From: Phormidesmis sp963789215
GTDB taxonomy: Bacteria > Cyanobacteriota > Cyanobacteriia > Phormidesmidales > Phormidesmidaceae
DNA: 64,000 nt
Direction of reading: 5' to 3'
NCBI GenBank assembly: GCA_963789215.1
Contig: CAWBJY010000004.1
Location: 186,001-250,000 of the forward strand
Shown: one piece after another, positions 49,915-58,614 of the stretch
Layout of the letters: each line of letters starts with the position of its first letter
Position numbering within the stretch: the stretch's first letter is position 1
Made by a program: the position numbers and the translations under genes
Notes under the pieces: generated by a model
What the model was told of the DNA's origin: nothing
What the model saw: the letters and a program-made list of their open reading frames with translations, nothing else
The model's database searches: none

Positions 49915-51111
49915 ATGACCCTAGCGAAGCCCCACAAAAAAGCGAGACCTCTCAAGCCGGGTGCGGCTAAGCCTGCTAAGGAGCTGTGTAGCGAATGTGG
50001 TCTGTGCGATACCTCTTATATTCACTATGTGAAAGATGCCTGCGCGTTTTTGAATCAGCAAATTGGCGATCTAGAGACCGTGAATCATGGGCGCAGTCGC
50101 GATTTGGATAATGAGGACGAGCTGTATTTTGGCGTGCAGCAAAAAATGATGTCGGCGCGGAAGCTAGAGCCCATTGATGGGGCGCAGTGGACGGGAATTG
50201 TGAGTACGCTAGCGATTGAGATGCTGACTCGCGGCTGGGTGGAGGGCGTGGTGTGTGTGCAAAATAGCGAGGACGATCGGTTTCAGCCGATGCCGGTGAT
50301 TGCCAAATCGCCCGAAGAAATTTTGGCGGCGCGGGTTAACAAGCCTACGCTCTCTCCTAATCTGTCGATTTTAGATTTGGTGGAACAGTCTGGGCTGAAA
50401 AAGCTGTTGGTTATTGGCGTGGGCTGTCAGATTCAGGCGCTGCGAGCGGTGCAGGACAAGCTAGGCATTGAGAAGCTGTACGTGCTGGGAATGCCCTGCG
50501 TGGATAATGTGACTCGCGATGGGCTGCAGAAATTTTTGGATACGACGAGCCGTTCGCCGGATACCGTTGTGGCTTACGAGTTTATGCAGGATTTTCAGGT
50601 GCACTTTAAGCATGAGGATGGCTCTGAGGAGAAGGTGCCGTTTTTTGGTTTGAAGACTAATAAACTGAAAGATGTGTTTGCGCCTTCTTGCATGAGCTGC
50701 TTCGATTACACCAATTCGCTGGCGGATATTGTGGTGGGCTATATGGGTGCGCCGTTTGGCTGGCAGTGGATTGTGGTGCGCAACGATAGGGGTGCTGAGA
50801 TGTTTGAGCTGCTAGATGGGCTGATTGAGACGCAGGCGGTGATGAGTAAGGGCGATCGCACCCAAGCCGTGCAAAACAGTATTCCTGCGTACGACAAAGG
50901 CGTGACGCTGCCGATGTGGGCGGCGAAGCTAATGGGCGTGGTGATCGAAAAGGTCGGGCCGAAGGGGTTAGAGTACGCCAGGTTCTCGATTGACTCGCAC
51001 TTTACGCGAAACTATTTGTATACGCGGCGGAATTATCCAGAAAAGCTAGCGGCGCATGTTCCAGAGTACGCGAAGCGCATTGTGGGCCAGTACAAATTGC
51101 CCGAGAAGTAA
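49915..51111 (+). CDS. bciB: Divinyl chlorophyllide 8-vinyl reductase, BciB type
   Basis: About 398-aa Fe-S flavoprotein of the FrhB/coenzyme F420 hydrogenase beta family, as Slr1923/BciB. It reduces the 8-vinyl group of (proto)chlorophyllide with ferredoxin. Near the N-terminus is ELCSECGLCDTSYIHYVKDAC, with a CxxCxxC...C set for [4Fe-4S]. Further Cys are in VGCQIQALRAVQ, MPCVDNVTRDGLQ and APSCMSCFDY. The ATG at 49915 gives the family start; an in-frame ATG at 49873 adds 14 hydrophobic residues. Family identity is strong; exact substrate is known from relatives. Confidence 0.9.
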   Translation: MTLAKPHKKARPLKPGAAKPAKELCSECGLCDTSYIHYVKDACAFLNQQIGDLETVNHGRSRDLDNEDELYFGVQQKMMSARKLEPIDGAQWTGIVSTLAIEMLTRGWVEGVVCVQNSEDDRFQPMPVIAKSPEEILAARVNKPTLSPNLSILDLVEQSGLKKLLVIGVGCQIQALRAVQDKLGIEKLYVLGMPCVDNVTRDGLQKFLDTTSRSPDTVVAYEFMQDFQVHFKHEDGSEEKVPFFGLKTNKLKDVFAPSCMSCFDYTNSLADIVVGYMGAPFGWQWIVVRNDRGAEMFELLDGLIETQAVMSKGDRTQAVQNSIPAYDKGVTLPMWAAKLMGVVIEKVGPKGLEYARFSIDSHFTRNYLYTRRNYPEKLAAHVPEYAKRIVGQYKLPEK

Positions 51112-51208
51112 GCTGTTGAGATAGCTGGCTGCTGAATATAGTTAGTTGTTGAGATGTTTAGCTATTGAGATATTTATCTGTTGAGATAGTGAACGGCTAA
51201 AAGTTTGC

Positions 51209-51742
51209 CTAAACTCTTTTTAGCGCAAAGAAGAAAGGCTGCTGTATCTCCTTGTAGTCCATCAGTCCTAAAACGGTGTGTTCGTCTACTTTTCTAAAAA
51301 TGTCGTGGATGGCCAGATGGTCGTAAATCATGGTGGCGCTGAGTTTACCTCTGTGTTCCATCATGCGCAGTCGGGCTTGGCTGTCTTCTGTTTTTAATAG
51401 TGAAGTTAGCATCATGGAAGCTGCTTTAACCAAACCATTTTCGGGAATGGGAAGACCTACGGCTAGCTTTATCATCTGGGGATTGGGCGCTACTTTGAAG
51501 ACTTCTCCGTTGCTGCCGGAAAACAAAAGTGGATGAACGCAGTCAGGGGAGACAAATTCTTTGCCGTACCAGTTGGCTAGATCTAGCAGGCCGTCCATGG
51601 GATGACCTGTGCTCACTTCGTAGCCTTTCCATCGACCGATCATGAAGTCTAGGCCTACGGGGTCGAGCGAGTCGAATAGGGCGATCGCTTCTGAGGGCGT
51701 ACAGTTTTTGGGTAGACCAGTGCCAGCTTCTAAGAGGGTCAT
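51209..51742 (-). CDS. GXWXG/DUF4334-domain protein
   Basis: 177-aa soluble protein. The N-terminal part has the GXWXG signature (FMIGRWKGYEVSTGHPMDG). The C-terminal part is DUF4334-like (KLSATMIYDHLAIHDIFRKVDEHTVLGLMDYKE, ending PFFFAL). Such proteins are usually uncharacterised. Degenerate GTTGAGATA repeats lie between bciB and its stop (51113-51190). Confidence 0.85.
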   Translation of the reverse strand: MTLLEAGTGLPKNCTPSEAIALFDSLDPVGLDFMIGRWKGYEVSTGHPMDGLLDLANWYGKEFVSPDCVHPLLFSGSNGEVFKVAPNPQMIKLAVGLPIPENGLVKAASMMLTSLLKTEDSQARLRMMEHRGKLSATMIYDHLAIHDIFRKVDEHTVLGLMDYKEIQQPFFFALKRV

Positions 51743-51814
51743 AGCGTTTTGTTTGAGAGCTTTGTCTTAGCTTAGCGATAGGCTCTGCGACAGACCGCCT
51801 ACTTTGTGCATAGA

Positions 51815-52774
51815 TCAGTTTGAAAAGAGCCGATCTGGGCCGTTGTGGTGAAAGCTTAGCGGCTGGTAGGTGCCGTTGGGGTAGGGAAGCGATCGCATGC
51901 CATAAGCGTCCATATATCCGTTGGTGCTCGATCTTAAGGAGACGATTGCGATGATGTTATCGTTGCGCTTTAATACACCCCATGTGCTAGGAAGCGTGTT
52001 GTCGAGAAATTTCCCTTGTAGGGCGCTTGAAAGGTTAGGTAGCTCGCCAGCAAAAAGCTGTTCTACCGCGTCCACTTCTTGCGCTTTTGGAAAGGTTGTA
52101 TATAGCTCTGGAATAAGCACTGTTTTGTTGTTGTTGACCTTGATACTGCTAGGCCCAATAACCGCGTATTTGTAAGGGGCTTGGTCTGCCCTGACTAAAA
52201 TAGCTGTGTAGGGAGCCTGGGGGAAGGAGGTTTGAATCGCCTGGAAAAGCTTGCTGGTGTTGCTGAGCTGGCCTTGCTGGGTGAGGGTGTTTTTTTCTAA
52301 CCCTTCTAAGACGGGCGGCGTAAAGAGACTCAGAATTTCTGGTGCGACCTGGTTGAGTTCTGCTTGGGCCTGGTTGAAGTTTTCTAAGATCTCTTGTTTG
52401 GCGACTCGGGCGCGAATTTGATTGGTAATTTGTAGGCCGCCGATGATGAGCGCGATCGCAACCACCGCCGCTAGAATACTTCGATTGAGGCTTTTTTTGA
52501 ACTGCGGGGAGACAGTGTAGTCGGGCAACTGCGCTCGGCTAGCGCTAGATTCTGCGAGCAGCGCTAGGCTTAGCAATACGTTCATCACCACTACAACGAA
52601 GGCGATAATACCGCCTGCAACGAGCAGCGCTCGCAAAAGTTGGCTTAGCGCGTCGGGTAGAATGTCCCATCGGAGGAACTCGTCAATTACCCACAGGACA
52701 ACGCCGAAGCACGAGAGCGCGAGGATGAAGAGCGCGAGGTTGGTGAGCAAGCGAAGCAAAAAGCGGTGGCTCAT
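51815..52774 (-). CDS. Membrane protein of unknown function with exported domain
   Basis: 319-aa protein. Two or three membrane helices come first (LLTNLALFILALSCFGVVLWVI, LLVAGGIIAFVVVVMNVLLSLALL, SILAAVVAIALIIGGLQI, through about residue 115). A soluble domain of about 200 residues follows (AQAELNQVAPEILSLFTPP, PYTAILVRADQAPYKYAVIGPSS, AIVSLRSSTNGYMDAYGMRSLP). The late part resembles a ligand-binding fold but no motif is certain. Confidence 0.75.
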   Translation of the reverse strand: MSHRFLLRLLTNLALFILALSCFGVVLWVIDEFLRWDILPDALSQLLRALLVAGGIIAFVVVVMNVLLSLALLAESSASRAQLPDYTVSPQFKKSLNRSILAAVVAIALIIGGLQITNQIRARVAKQEILENFNQAQAELNQVAPEILSLFTPPVLEGLEKNTLTQQGQLSNTSKLFQAIQTSFPQAPYTAILVRADQAPYKYAVIGPSSIKVNNNKTVLIPELYTTFPKAQEVDAVEQLFAGELPNLSSALQGKFLDNTLPSTWGVLKRNDNIIAIVSLRSSTNGYMDAYGMRSLPYPNGTYQPLSFHHNGPDRLFSN

Positions 52775-52906
52775 GACTCAACCTGAAAAAAGATAGGCTG
52801 AGTCTACTCTCTACTAGCAGAAGATAGTTCAGCTATTGTCCAGTTATCAATCTGGTTTGGCCGATAACGCTCTGTTTTGGCTTTCAATTAGCCCTTTGCG
52901 TTGGCG

Positions 52907-53131
52907 TTAGAAGATGGGCTTTTCTTCTAGCAGGCAGAATAGCGTTAAGGCGGTGGCGCAAGATAAGGTGGCGGCAGTCAGGCTGCTAGTGCTGCTGAAA
53001 AATTGAATGGGGAAAAAAAGGCAAAGTGCGATCGCGCCAGAAAAACCCGCTGGCTGACTCAGAAAGTACACAAAGTCTTGCGCGGTTTCTAACCACTCCA
53101 ACAGTTTTAGAAATTGACTAAGTAGTGCCAT
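52907..53131 (-). CDS. Small hydrophobic hypothetical protein
   Basis: 74-aa protein: an amphipathic N-terminal helix (LLSQFLKLLEWLETAQDFVYF) followed by two hydrophobic stretches (FSGAIALCLFFPIQF, ATLSCATALTLFCLL). AAGGAG lies 7 nt upstream of the ATG at 53131, which decides this start over one seven codons earlier. No family recognised. Confidence 0.6.
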   Translation of the reverse strand: MALLSQFLKLLEWLETAQDFVYFLSQPAGFSGAIALCLFFPIQFFSSTSSLTAATLSCATALTLFCLLEEKPIF

Positions 53132-53289
53132 GAGAGGACTCCTTTCGATCATCGAGCGTAAGTTGTCTGTATTGCGCCTTTTCTTCGAGTAATGCGTTTT
53201 TATAGCTCGCCTAGCGCTTTGAGTTTGTCGTTGGGCCTGCGTTTATGTCTGTAGTTGGGTATACGAACTTAGGTCTTAGGCTTTGCGAT

Positions 53290-53724
53290 TTACTGTTCTA
53301 GCTGAACTTCTTGATGGGTGTAGTTTGCGCCGTCTAGCATAAGCTCGGCGATGACGTGGTATGCACCTACCCAAGCGTTTTTGACATCGGGTGTCCAGGC
53401 AGAGCCAGCGTGCTTTTGCAGTGCCTTGATCAAGCTGTTGCCAACGAGAGGGTAGTGTTCGGGCAGTGCTCCGTAGCTAACGTGTCTTGCCCCAAGTCCT
53501 TGCAGCGACTTGGCTAAAACCTCAGGGTTTCTCAGATTGTTTACGACCATGATTAATGCTCCTTTTAGCTGCTTCTTTTGTTTACCCATATCGGTATGGA
53601 TAAAGAGCGGCTTGGCCGCTGGGTAGTCGGTAAAAAGATAGCCGTAGAAATCATCAACGAGAATATCGGCTTCTGGTGCAACTAGCTCGAAGCTTTGCTC
53701 TAGGAGTTCTACATTCAAAGGCAT
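53290..53724 (-). CDS. Single-domain bacterial globin
   Basis: 144-aa haemoglobin of the Vitreoscilla (VHb)-like class. N-terminal LLEQSFELVAPEADILVDDFYGYLFTDYP is typical. The proximal haem His is in ARHVSYGALPEHYPLVG, and the TPDVKNAWVGAYHVIAELML helix is conserved. Roles in relatives include oxygen supply and nitric oxide detoxification. The gene is divergent from the Rieske gene across a 440-nt spacer. Confidence 0.93.
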   Translation of the reverse strand: MPLNVELLEQSFELVAPEADILVDDFYGYLFTDYPAAKPLFIHTDMGKQKKQLKGALIMVVNNLRNPEVLAKSLQGLGARHVSYGALPEHYPLVGNSLIKALQKHAGSAWTPDVKNAWVGAYHVIAELMLDGANYTHQEVQLEQ

Positions 53725-54164
53725 ATGAAGACGCTTGTTAAGAAGGAATTGAGCTAGGAGAACTGAATGGAAGGGAAGCGTAAGAGATGATTAGCACTGC
53801 TGTAGATAGCTAAAATCTCGTCAACGTTTTATCTCGATGCCCTTTGCTTGACGCTTTGAGCGCCCATATTATAGGCAGATTGCGGTCATCAAGCGACAAA
53901 ACGCATCTATTCATGCGCGTCTCCCCATAGCTATCTCACGTTAGCTATCTCATGCCAGTTACCTTGCCAGTTACCTAGGGTCAGTTGCCTGATGCTAGTT
54001 GCCTAGTGGCCACTGCATAGCTAGTCGATAGGCTGAAGAGCAGCTTTGGCATCAGCATGGCGTCGTTTTATGCGGTGCTAGTGGCCTGGTATAGCGTAAA
54101 CTTTGTGCTAATAACCGGGCTGTACAGCTGCGGATTTAGCACATCGATATAGAGGAATGACTTG
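53725..54164. other. Spacer with degenerate CTATCTCA / CAGTTACC repeats
   Basis: Between globin and Rieske genes (divergent). At 53930-54015 there are short imperfect direct repeats (TAGCTATCTCA, CCAGTTACCT, TAGTTGCCTAG). Both promoters should lie here. AGAGGA precedes the Rieske ATG. Confidence 0.5.
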
Positions 54165-54647
54165 ATGAAACGACGCGATTTTTTCAACTTTGTGGGTTTG
54201 GGCCTAGTAGCGACTTCTTTGCCTGTGGCGATCGCTGCTTGCTCTCCAACTGAAACGGCGGATGCGGATGGATCTGAGGATATGCCTGCTGCTGCTCCCG
54301 CAGCGGACGCGCCTGCTGGCGAAATGGCGGCTAGAGACGACGGCTTTGCGGAGATTGGCACAGTGGCCGCTCTAGATGAAGCTGGATTTTTAGCGAGTGA
54401 AGACCTTATGGGCGAAAAGGTCGTGGTCGTTCGCGATCCGGCGGATGCAACGGCGGTAGTTGCGCTGAGTTCTGTCTGTACTCACAAAGGCTGTACGGTC
54501 GATTGGAAAGACAGTGAGTTTGTCTGCCCTTGCCATGCGTCTAAGTTTAGCGCTGAGGGTGCGGTGCTAGAGGGGCCTGCGGATGAGCCGCTAGCGAAAT
54601 ATGAGGCGATGGTAGAAGGTGATTCTGTTTTAGTTAAGGTGGCTTAG
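54165..54647 (+). CDS. Tat-exported Rieske [2Fe-2S] protein
   Basis: 160-aa protein. The N-terminus MKRRDFFNFVGLGLVATSL is a twin-arginine signal, ending in a lipobox-like AACS. An Ala/Asp/Pro-rich linker follows. The C-terminal Rieske domain has the two cluster motifs CTHKGC and CPCHASKF, giving two Cys and two His ligands. It is smaller than the cytochrome b6f Rieske protein (PetC) and lacks its usual N-terminal helix, so it is a separate soluble or lipid-anchored electron carrier. The ATG at 54165 is used; a TTG directly precedes it. Confidence 0.92.
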   Translation: MKRRDFFNFVGLGLVATSLPVAIAACSPTETADADGSEDMPAAAPAADAPAGEMAARDDGFAEIGTVAALDEAGFLASEDLMGEKVVVVRDPADATAVVALSSVCTHKGCTVDWKDSEFVCPCHASKFSAEGAVLEGPADEPLAKYEAMVEGDSVLVKVA

Positions 54648-54700
54648 AACGACCTCCTCGACTTGCTCGATCTGCTTTGGGGGTATAGTTCGCTATGCCC

Positions 54701-55546
54701 CTAGCTAGCGTGCTTTTTCATCCACTTAATGTCTTTACTTTGGGTTTTAGAATCTTTTTTGTGAGAGATTAAGACCTCGCATTTTCCGCGATCGGGCTTG
54801 TTCTTTCTAAAGTAAATTCTCATCATTTTCAAACCAGGCTCTTCGCTTTCGAACCATACTTTGCCAGTTTCGTTGAGTGGTTTAGAGGCGCGAAAGTTTT
54901 TACCGTCAATGGCTCTAAGCGCTAGCAAAATAGCGTGGGCGCATTCTTGATTTTTGTCTATTTCAATGGCTGAGTCTCTTTGAATTTCGATGTTTTTGAA
55001 CAGCGCTTGTGCGATTGAGGCAAAGGTAATCCCGGCGCTTTCGTAAGCAGATTGCAGCTCGGCTTCTAGCTGACTTTTTTCCTGCGCTGACTTTTGCTTA
55101 ATCTGCTGAGTTTCAATGACGCTGCTGTTAAGGTTTCGCTCTAGCTGCTCTATTTCTTGCTGAAGTTTTTGCTGAAGCGCTTGCTTTTCGGCTTCTATCT
55201 CTTTGCTTTGCTCAATCGCTAAATTGACGCCTTTTTCTGCTTGCTCTGTAATTTGCGCTTTAGCTTCTAGTCGATAGGCGTCGTAGTCTGCTTGTAATTG
55301 TGTGCGATCGCGCTTTTCTTGCTCTACTTCTTGCCCTAGACGGGCCTTTTCTCTAAGCCACTGCTGCGCCGCTGTTTCTAACGTTTGGCAGCGCTGCTGC
55401 GCTTTGTTGAGGTCGCTGTCGTATTGGTTAAGTAGCGCTTGCCTTGCCGTCTGTAGCCGCTTTGTCCAGTAGGCGCTTACAAAAAAGTAAATGACAAAGC
55501 CACCGCTGGCCATGCCTAAAATAAATATAACAATAGGATTTATCAT
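54701..55546 (-). CDS. Membrane-anchored coiled-coil protein
   Basis: 281-aa protein. One N-terminal membrane helix (IVIFILGMASGGFVIYFFVSAYW) leads into a coiled coil of about 150 residues rich in Gln, Glu and Lys (QQKLQQEIEQLERNLN, KSQLEAELQSAYE). A conserved-looking C-terminal domain of about 100 residues follows (SIAQALFKNIEIQRDSAIEI, KVWFESEEPGLKMMRIYFRKNK, CEVLISHKKDSK). The family is unknown. The layout suggests a scaffold or a tethered effector. Confidence 0.75.
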   Translation of the reverse strand: MINPIVIFILGMASGGFVIYFFVSAYWTKRLQTARQALLNQYDSDLNKAQQRCQTLETAAQQWLREKARLGQEVEQEKRDRTQLQADYDAYRLEAKAQITEQAEKGVNLAIEQSKEIEAEKQALQQKLQQEIEQLERNLNSSVIETQQIKQKSAQEKSQLEAELQSAYESAGITFASIAQALFKNIEIQRDSAIEIDKNQECAHAILLALRAIDGKNFRASKPLNETGKVWFESEEPGLKMMRIYFRKNKPDRGKCEVLISHKKDSKTQSKDIKWMKKHAS

Positions 55547-55685
55547 CTGGAATAGAAAAATGAAGTATGCATAAGCAAACTGACGAGTGGGCCAGCCTGC
55601 TTATGCAATTTCTATTCTAAAGTCATATTCCGCAGAAACCAGTGAGATGCTTCAAGGGCTATCTTGCCAGTGTTCTCAAAGTCCT

Positions 55686-56156
55686 TTACTGATAATAAGG
55701 CTCTCGCTGTTCTCTTGGCTTTACAGGGGCTTCGCCTGGTGCGCCTTTATCTTGTGCGAACCCAAAGTAAGCGGCTGGAATGGCAGTGGCCAAGTGCAAC
55801 CAAACATCGTTGCCGAAGATGGGCATAAGGCCAAAGAGCGTATTCGCTACTGGAATAATGCCTAATAGGCTAAATAAACCTAACCCTACAGCGAAGAAGT
55901 CTACGAAAATGCGTGCTGCGCCTACGGGCGCTCTAGAGCCAGCGAGACCAGCAAGACCGATGACCATATAGACAAGGCCACCAAACGCATTAGTCGGAAA
56001 TAGCCCTAAAATATAGCCAAATCCTTCAGTGACGCCTACTTGGGTCATAATTTCAGGAATATCTGAGACGGGTTCTACGAGGATAGAGGTAAGGCCCAAA
56101 AACCCTAACGCTGAGTATATGATGCCGACTAGAAATGAGAATGAGCGAACGGGCAT
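55686..56156 (-). CDS. DUF4383-like membrane protein
   Basis: 156-aa integral membrane protein with about four helices (LVGIIYSALGFLGLTSIL, FGYILGLFPTNAFGGLVYMVIGLAG, FFAVGLGLFSLLGIIP, LHLATAIPAAYFGFAQD). The pattern LGLFPTNxxHxxxYxxxG-like is shared with DUF4383 proteins. The C-terminal tail is charged (PVKPREQREPYYQ). Function unknown. Confidence 0.85.
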   Translation of the reverse strand: MPVRSFSFLVGIIYSALGFLGLTSILVEPVSDIPEIMTQVGVTEGFGYILGLFPTNAFGGLVYMVIGLAGLAGSRAPVGAARIFVDFFAVGLGLFSLLGIIPVANTLFGLMPIFGNDVWLHLATAIPAAYFGFAQDKGAPGEAPVKPREQREPYYQ

Positions 56157-56306
56157 AGAATCCTTTTGTAAAGTTTGTTCCTTCTTCTTAGTAAATAGGG
56201 TTTGTTGCTTTTTAACCTTGTCCTAATGGCAGAAGCTTGGCTATGCCGAAAGATTCAAGCCCGCAGAGTCTGCGCCTGAGAGATCTGGAGCTAGAGAGAT
56301 CTGGGG

Positions 56307-57125
56307 CTAGAGAGATTGTGCTTTGCGATCGCGCCGGAAGATTGCACCGCTCATAGCTGCTAAGCCTAAAAGGATAGCCACCGTTGAGCCGGGTTCTGGG
56401 ACGCGCTCCACATCGGGCGATACGATGATGGGTGGAACCGGCACGGGGATCGGCGGCTGTGGATCTGTTGGAATATTGGGTGGAAGATCGGGGCCTGGCG
56501 TTGGATTCGTTTCGGGGGTTTTGGAGCCGAGCGTGATGTTGTCGAATCCAATGCGGTCGATGGTGCCGCCGAAATCAACTGAGCGGGCAGTGCCGTCGAA
56601 GCTGATGCCAAAAGGTAGCAGCGGGCTGAATTGACCGGTGGGATCGGGTGCGCCTTCGAAGGGGGTCTGCGGTAGGTCGATAGAGGCAAGCAGATTTCCG
56701 GTGCCGCCTAGCTCGTCGTATACGTTGACGATGCCGGGTCGGTTGATAGCGGAATAGAAGAAGGAAAATCCGGTGTCGAAGCCGTCGGCTACGTCCATAA
56801 CAGCGGCATTTCCGGTGAGAAAAAAGGCGATGGTGTCGGCGCTAGGTTCTCCGCCGAAGTTGCCGGTGCCGCCTGCATCTTGGTCAATAATGGCCAGGGA
56901 GTTTTGGCTAAATTCAACGCCAAAGTTTTGACTGGTGGTGCTGCCAAAGCCGCCGGTGCCGCCGTTGTAAAAGCTATTAATAGGTTCTAAGTTTTGCAGT
57001 CCTTCGAAGTCTAGGAGGATTGTAGCGGCCTGCGCAGCTTTTTCGACTGGGCTAAGTAGCGCGAGCGAAAGGGTGGCACCTGCCGCTAAGCTGACGTGCT
57101 GCCAGGAGAAATTAAACGTTGTCAT
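56307..57125 (-). CDS. PEP-CTERM exported protein
   Basis: 272-aa secreted protein. A signal peptide (LAAGATLSLALLSPVEKAAQA) is followed by a beta-rich domain (ILLDFEGLQNLEPINSFYNGG, GFSFFYSAINRPGIVNVYDE, GISFDGTARSVDFGG). Then comes a Pro-rich linker with repeated P-x-P, and a PEP-CTERM sorting tail (VPEPGSTVAILLGLAAMSGA followed by FRRDRK). It is processed by an exosortase-like system and probably ends up on the cell surface or in the matrix. Confidence 0.9.
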   Translation of the reverse strand: MTTFNFSWQHVSLAAGATLSLALLSPVEKAAQAATILLDFEGLQNLEPINSFYNGGTGGFGSTTSQNFGVEFSQNSLAIIDQDAGGTGNFGGEPSADTIAFFLTGNAAVMDVADGFDTGFSFFYSAINRPGIVNVYDELGGTGNLLASIDLPQTPFEGAPDPTGQFSPLLPFGISFDGTARSVDFGGTIDRIGFDNITLGSKTPETNPTPGPDLPPNIPTDPQPPIPVPVPPIIVSPDVERVPEPGSTVAILLGLAAMSGAIFRRDRKAQSL

Positions 57126-57601
57126 CTTTTGAATTGTGCTGTTGTCTACTGCTGTTCCTCTGGCGATACAGACAGGCTGCGCTGTCGCTAGAGGACTGTA
57201 GATGCCCTGGCGTATTTCACTATGAGAGAGGTTTTTGGTCTGCTAATGTTTTTGGTGACGGTTTTGGCAGATGCTGGCGACTTGTCGCGCTTGTATGACT
57301 CTAGCGTAAGCAAATTATATATAGAGATCTCGAAGACAATTCGCCGTTAGCGCAGAATTGAAGGCGATAATACTGTTTTAGGAGATTCTGAAAAGATTGT
57401 GTGAAGCAGGCTGGGATTGTCCGGAGCTAAGCTCTACTGTACGGGGTAGGACGATAAAGGGTCTGCTTTTAGGGTGATCACTTCCAGGTGGGCGATCGCG
57501 GGCCGGTTAACGTTGTGACTGCACTGAACCGAATCAAAACACGTTGTTGAGCACAAACGATATTAGAACCCCTAGCGTAGGAGAAATAATTAAAGTACAA
57601 A
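57126..57601. other. Intergenic stretch, nothing recognised
   Basis: About 475 nt between the PEP-CTERM gene and the HCP terminator. No gene, RNA or strong structure was recognised. The region near 57280-57360 is A/T-rich and probably holds the PEP-CTERM promoter. Confidence 0.4.
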
Positions 57602-57644
57602 ATGCTCCGAGAGCGATCCAATGTTGCGATCGCTCTCGGAGCAT
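57602..57644 (-). terminator. Terminator of the helical carotenoid protein gene
   Basis: ATGCTCCGAGAGCGAT (57602-57617) pairs perfectly with ATCGCTCTCGGAGCAT (57629-57644) around an 11-nt loop. The minus strand then reads TTTTGTACTTT. It lies 58 nt after the gene's stop. Confidence 0.85.
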
Positions 57645-57701
57645 TTATAGAAAGAGCTTGGTAGCTAACCTAGCAATTTAGTCTAGCAATTAGCCTAGCG
57701 A

Positions 57702-58178
57702 TTAGCCTAGCAGTACGTTTCTAATGAAGTTGTACTTTTGCTCAAAGTCAATCTCGCTTAATGAGGAAACAACAGATTGAGCTTCGTCTGGCAAGTTGTA
57801 GTCGCTAGGTACTTGAACGACCGATCCCTCTGCCATGCCTTGGCCTAGTCGATACCACAAGGCAACTTTGGTCGTGTTGCTGAGGTTTTGGTAGGCGCTA
57901 GTTGCGTCGTTGCTCTCGCCGGAGAGAACGTCGCGCATGAATTGGAGCTGGTCGTCTTTAGACTTATTCTTTAGCTGGCCAAATAAGTCAGAGCTGCTGT
58001 CAGATTCTTTGTTGTCGTCTGGATTCTCAATGGTAGTCTCGCCTAATGCGTCGTACACATACCAGAGTACGGCTAGCTTGTCGTCGCCGCTTAAAGACTG
58101 AAACTTCTCTTCAATACCAGATAGCTTACCTTCGTAGCCTTCTGTTTTCGAGTCTTTTACTTCAGTATTAATAGTCAT
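57702..58178 (-). CDS. Helical carotenoid protein (OCP N-terminal-domain homologue)
   Basis: 158-aa protein equal to the all-helical N-terminal domain of orange carotenoid protein. Matching segments are EEKFQSLSGDDKLAVLWYVYDALGE, DQLQFMRDVLSGESN, YQNLSNTTKVALWYRLGQGMAEGSVVQVP and DFEQKYNFIRNVL. The C-terminal sensor domain of OCP is absent. HCPs bind one carotenoid and, by clade, quench singlet oxygen or phycobilisomes. No frp or C-terminal-domain homologue lies adjacent. A Ser/Asp-rich insertion at about residues 55-65 is unusual. Confidence 0.92.
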   Translation of the reverse strand: MTINTEVKDSKTEGYEGKLSGIEEKFQSLSGDDKLAVLWYVYDALGETTIENPDDNKESDSSSDLFGQLKNKSKDDQLQFMRDVLSGESNDATSAYQNLSNTTKVALWYRLGQGMAEGSVVQVPSDYNLPDEAQSVVSSLSEIDFEQKYNFIRNVLLG

Positions 58179-58614
58179 GTAATTTCCTTTTGGAGTTAAA
58201 CAAGACGATAGAAAACTGATTCATAACAAGTCTTACGTATTATATGGATCTTTGCCAATTGTTTGACCTGCTTCTGTTCTATATCATCTACGCTATGCAA
58301 CAGCAGCTTGGACAAATCTAGCTACTGCCGTATCTGCGAGATACGTTTTCTGTTCGTCAGTTATTACATCCTATGCAACAGCCCTAGACAAACATACCGT
58401 CAGAAGATAGAACAACTTCATTCCCTAATCCGTCAGCAGCCTAACTTGTTTAACGCCGTTTTTTCTTTTGTTGACGATTTTTAGCGGTTTGTGAGGCATC
58501 TTGGCCTGTATGGTCATTTGCTCAACGACCTTTGGGCAGAGGCTCGTCTTATACTATAAGCGGACGTTTTAAGGTTCTTTAGATAAGTGTGACCTACGAT
58601 CGATAGGTAACTCC
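58179..58614. other. Divergent promoter region of HCP and dinB genes
   Basis: 436 nt without a credible gene. It should contain promoters for the divergent HCP and dinB genes. TATGCAACAGC recurs (about 58295 and 58373). No LexA-like box was confirmed. Confidence 0.4.

Noticed and set aside
58263..58484. Plus-strand open frame in the HCP-dinB spacer
   Set aside because: Cys/Ser-rich with no family resemblance, and it lies in a region expected to hold two divergent promoters.
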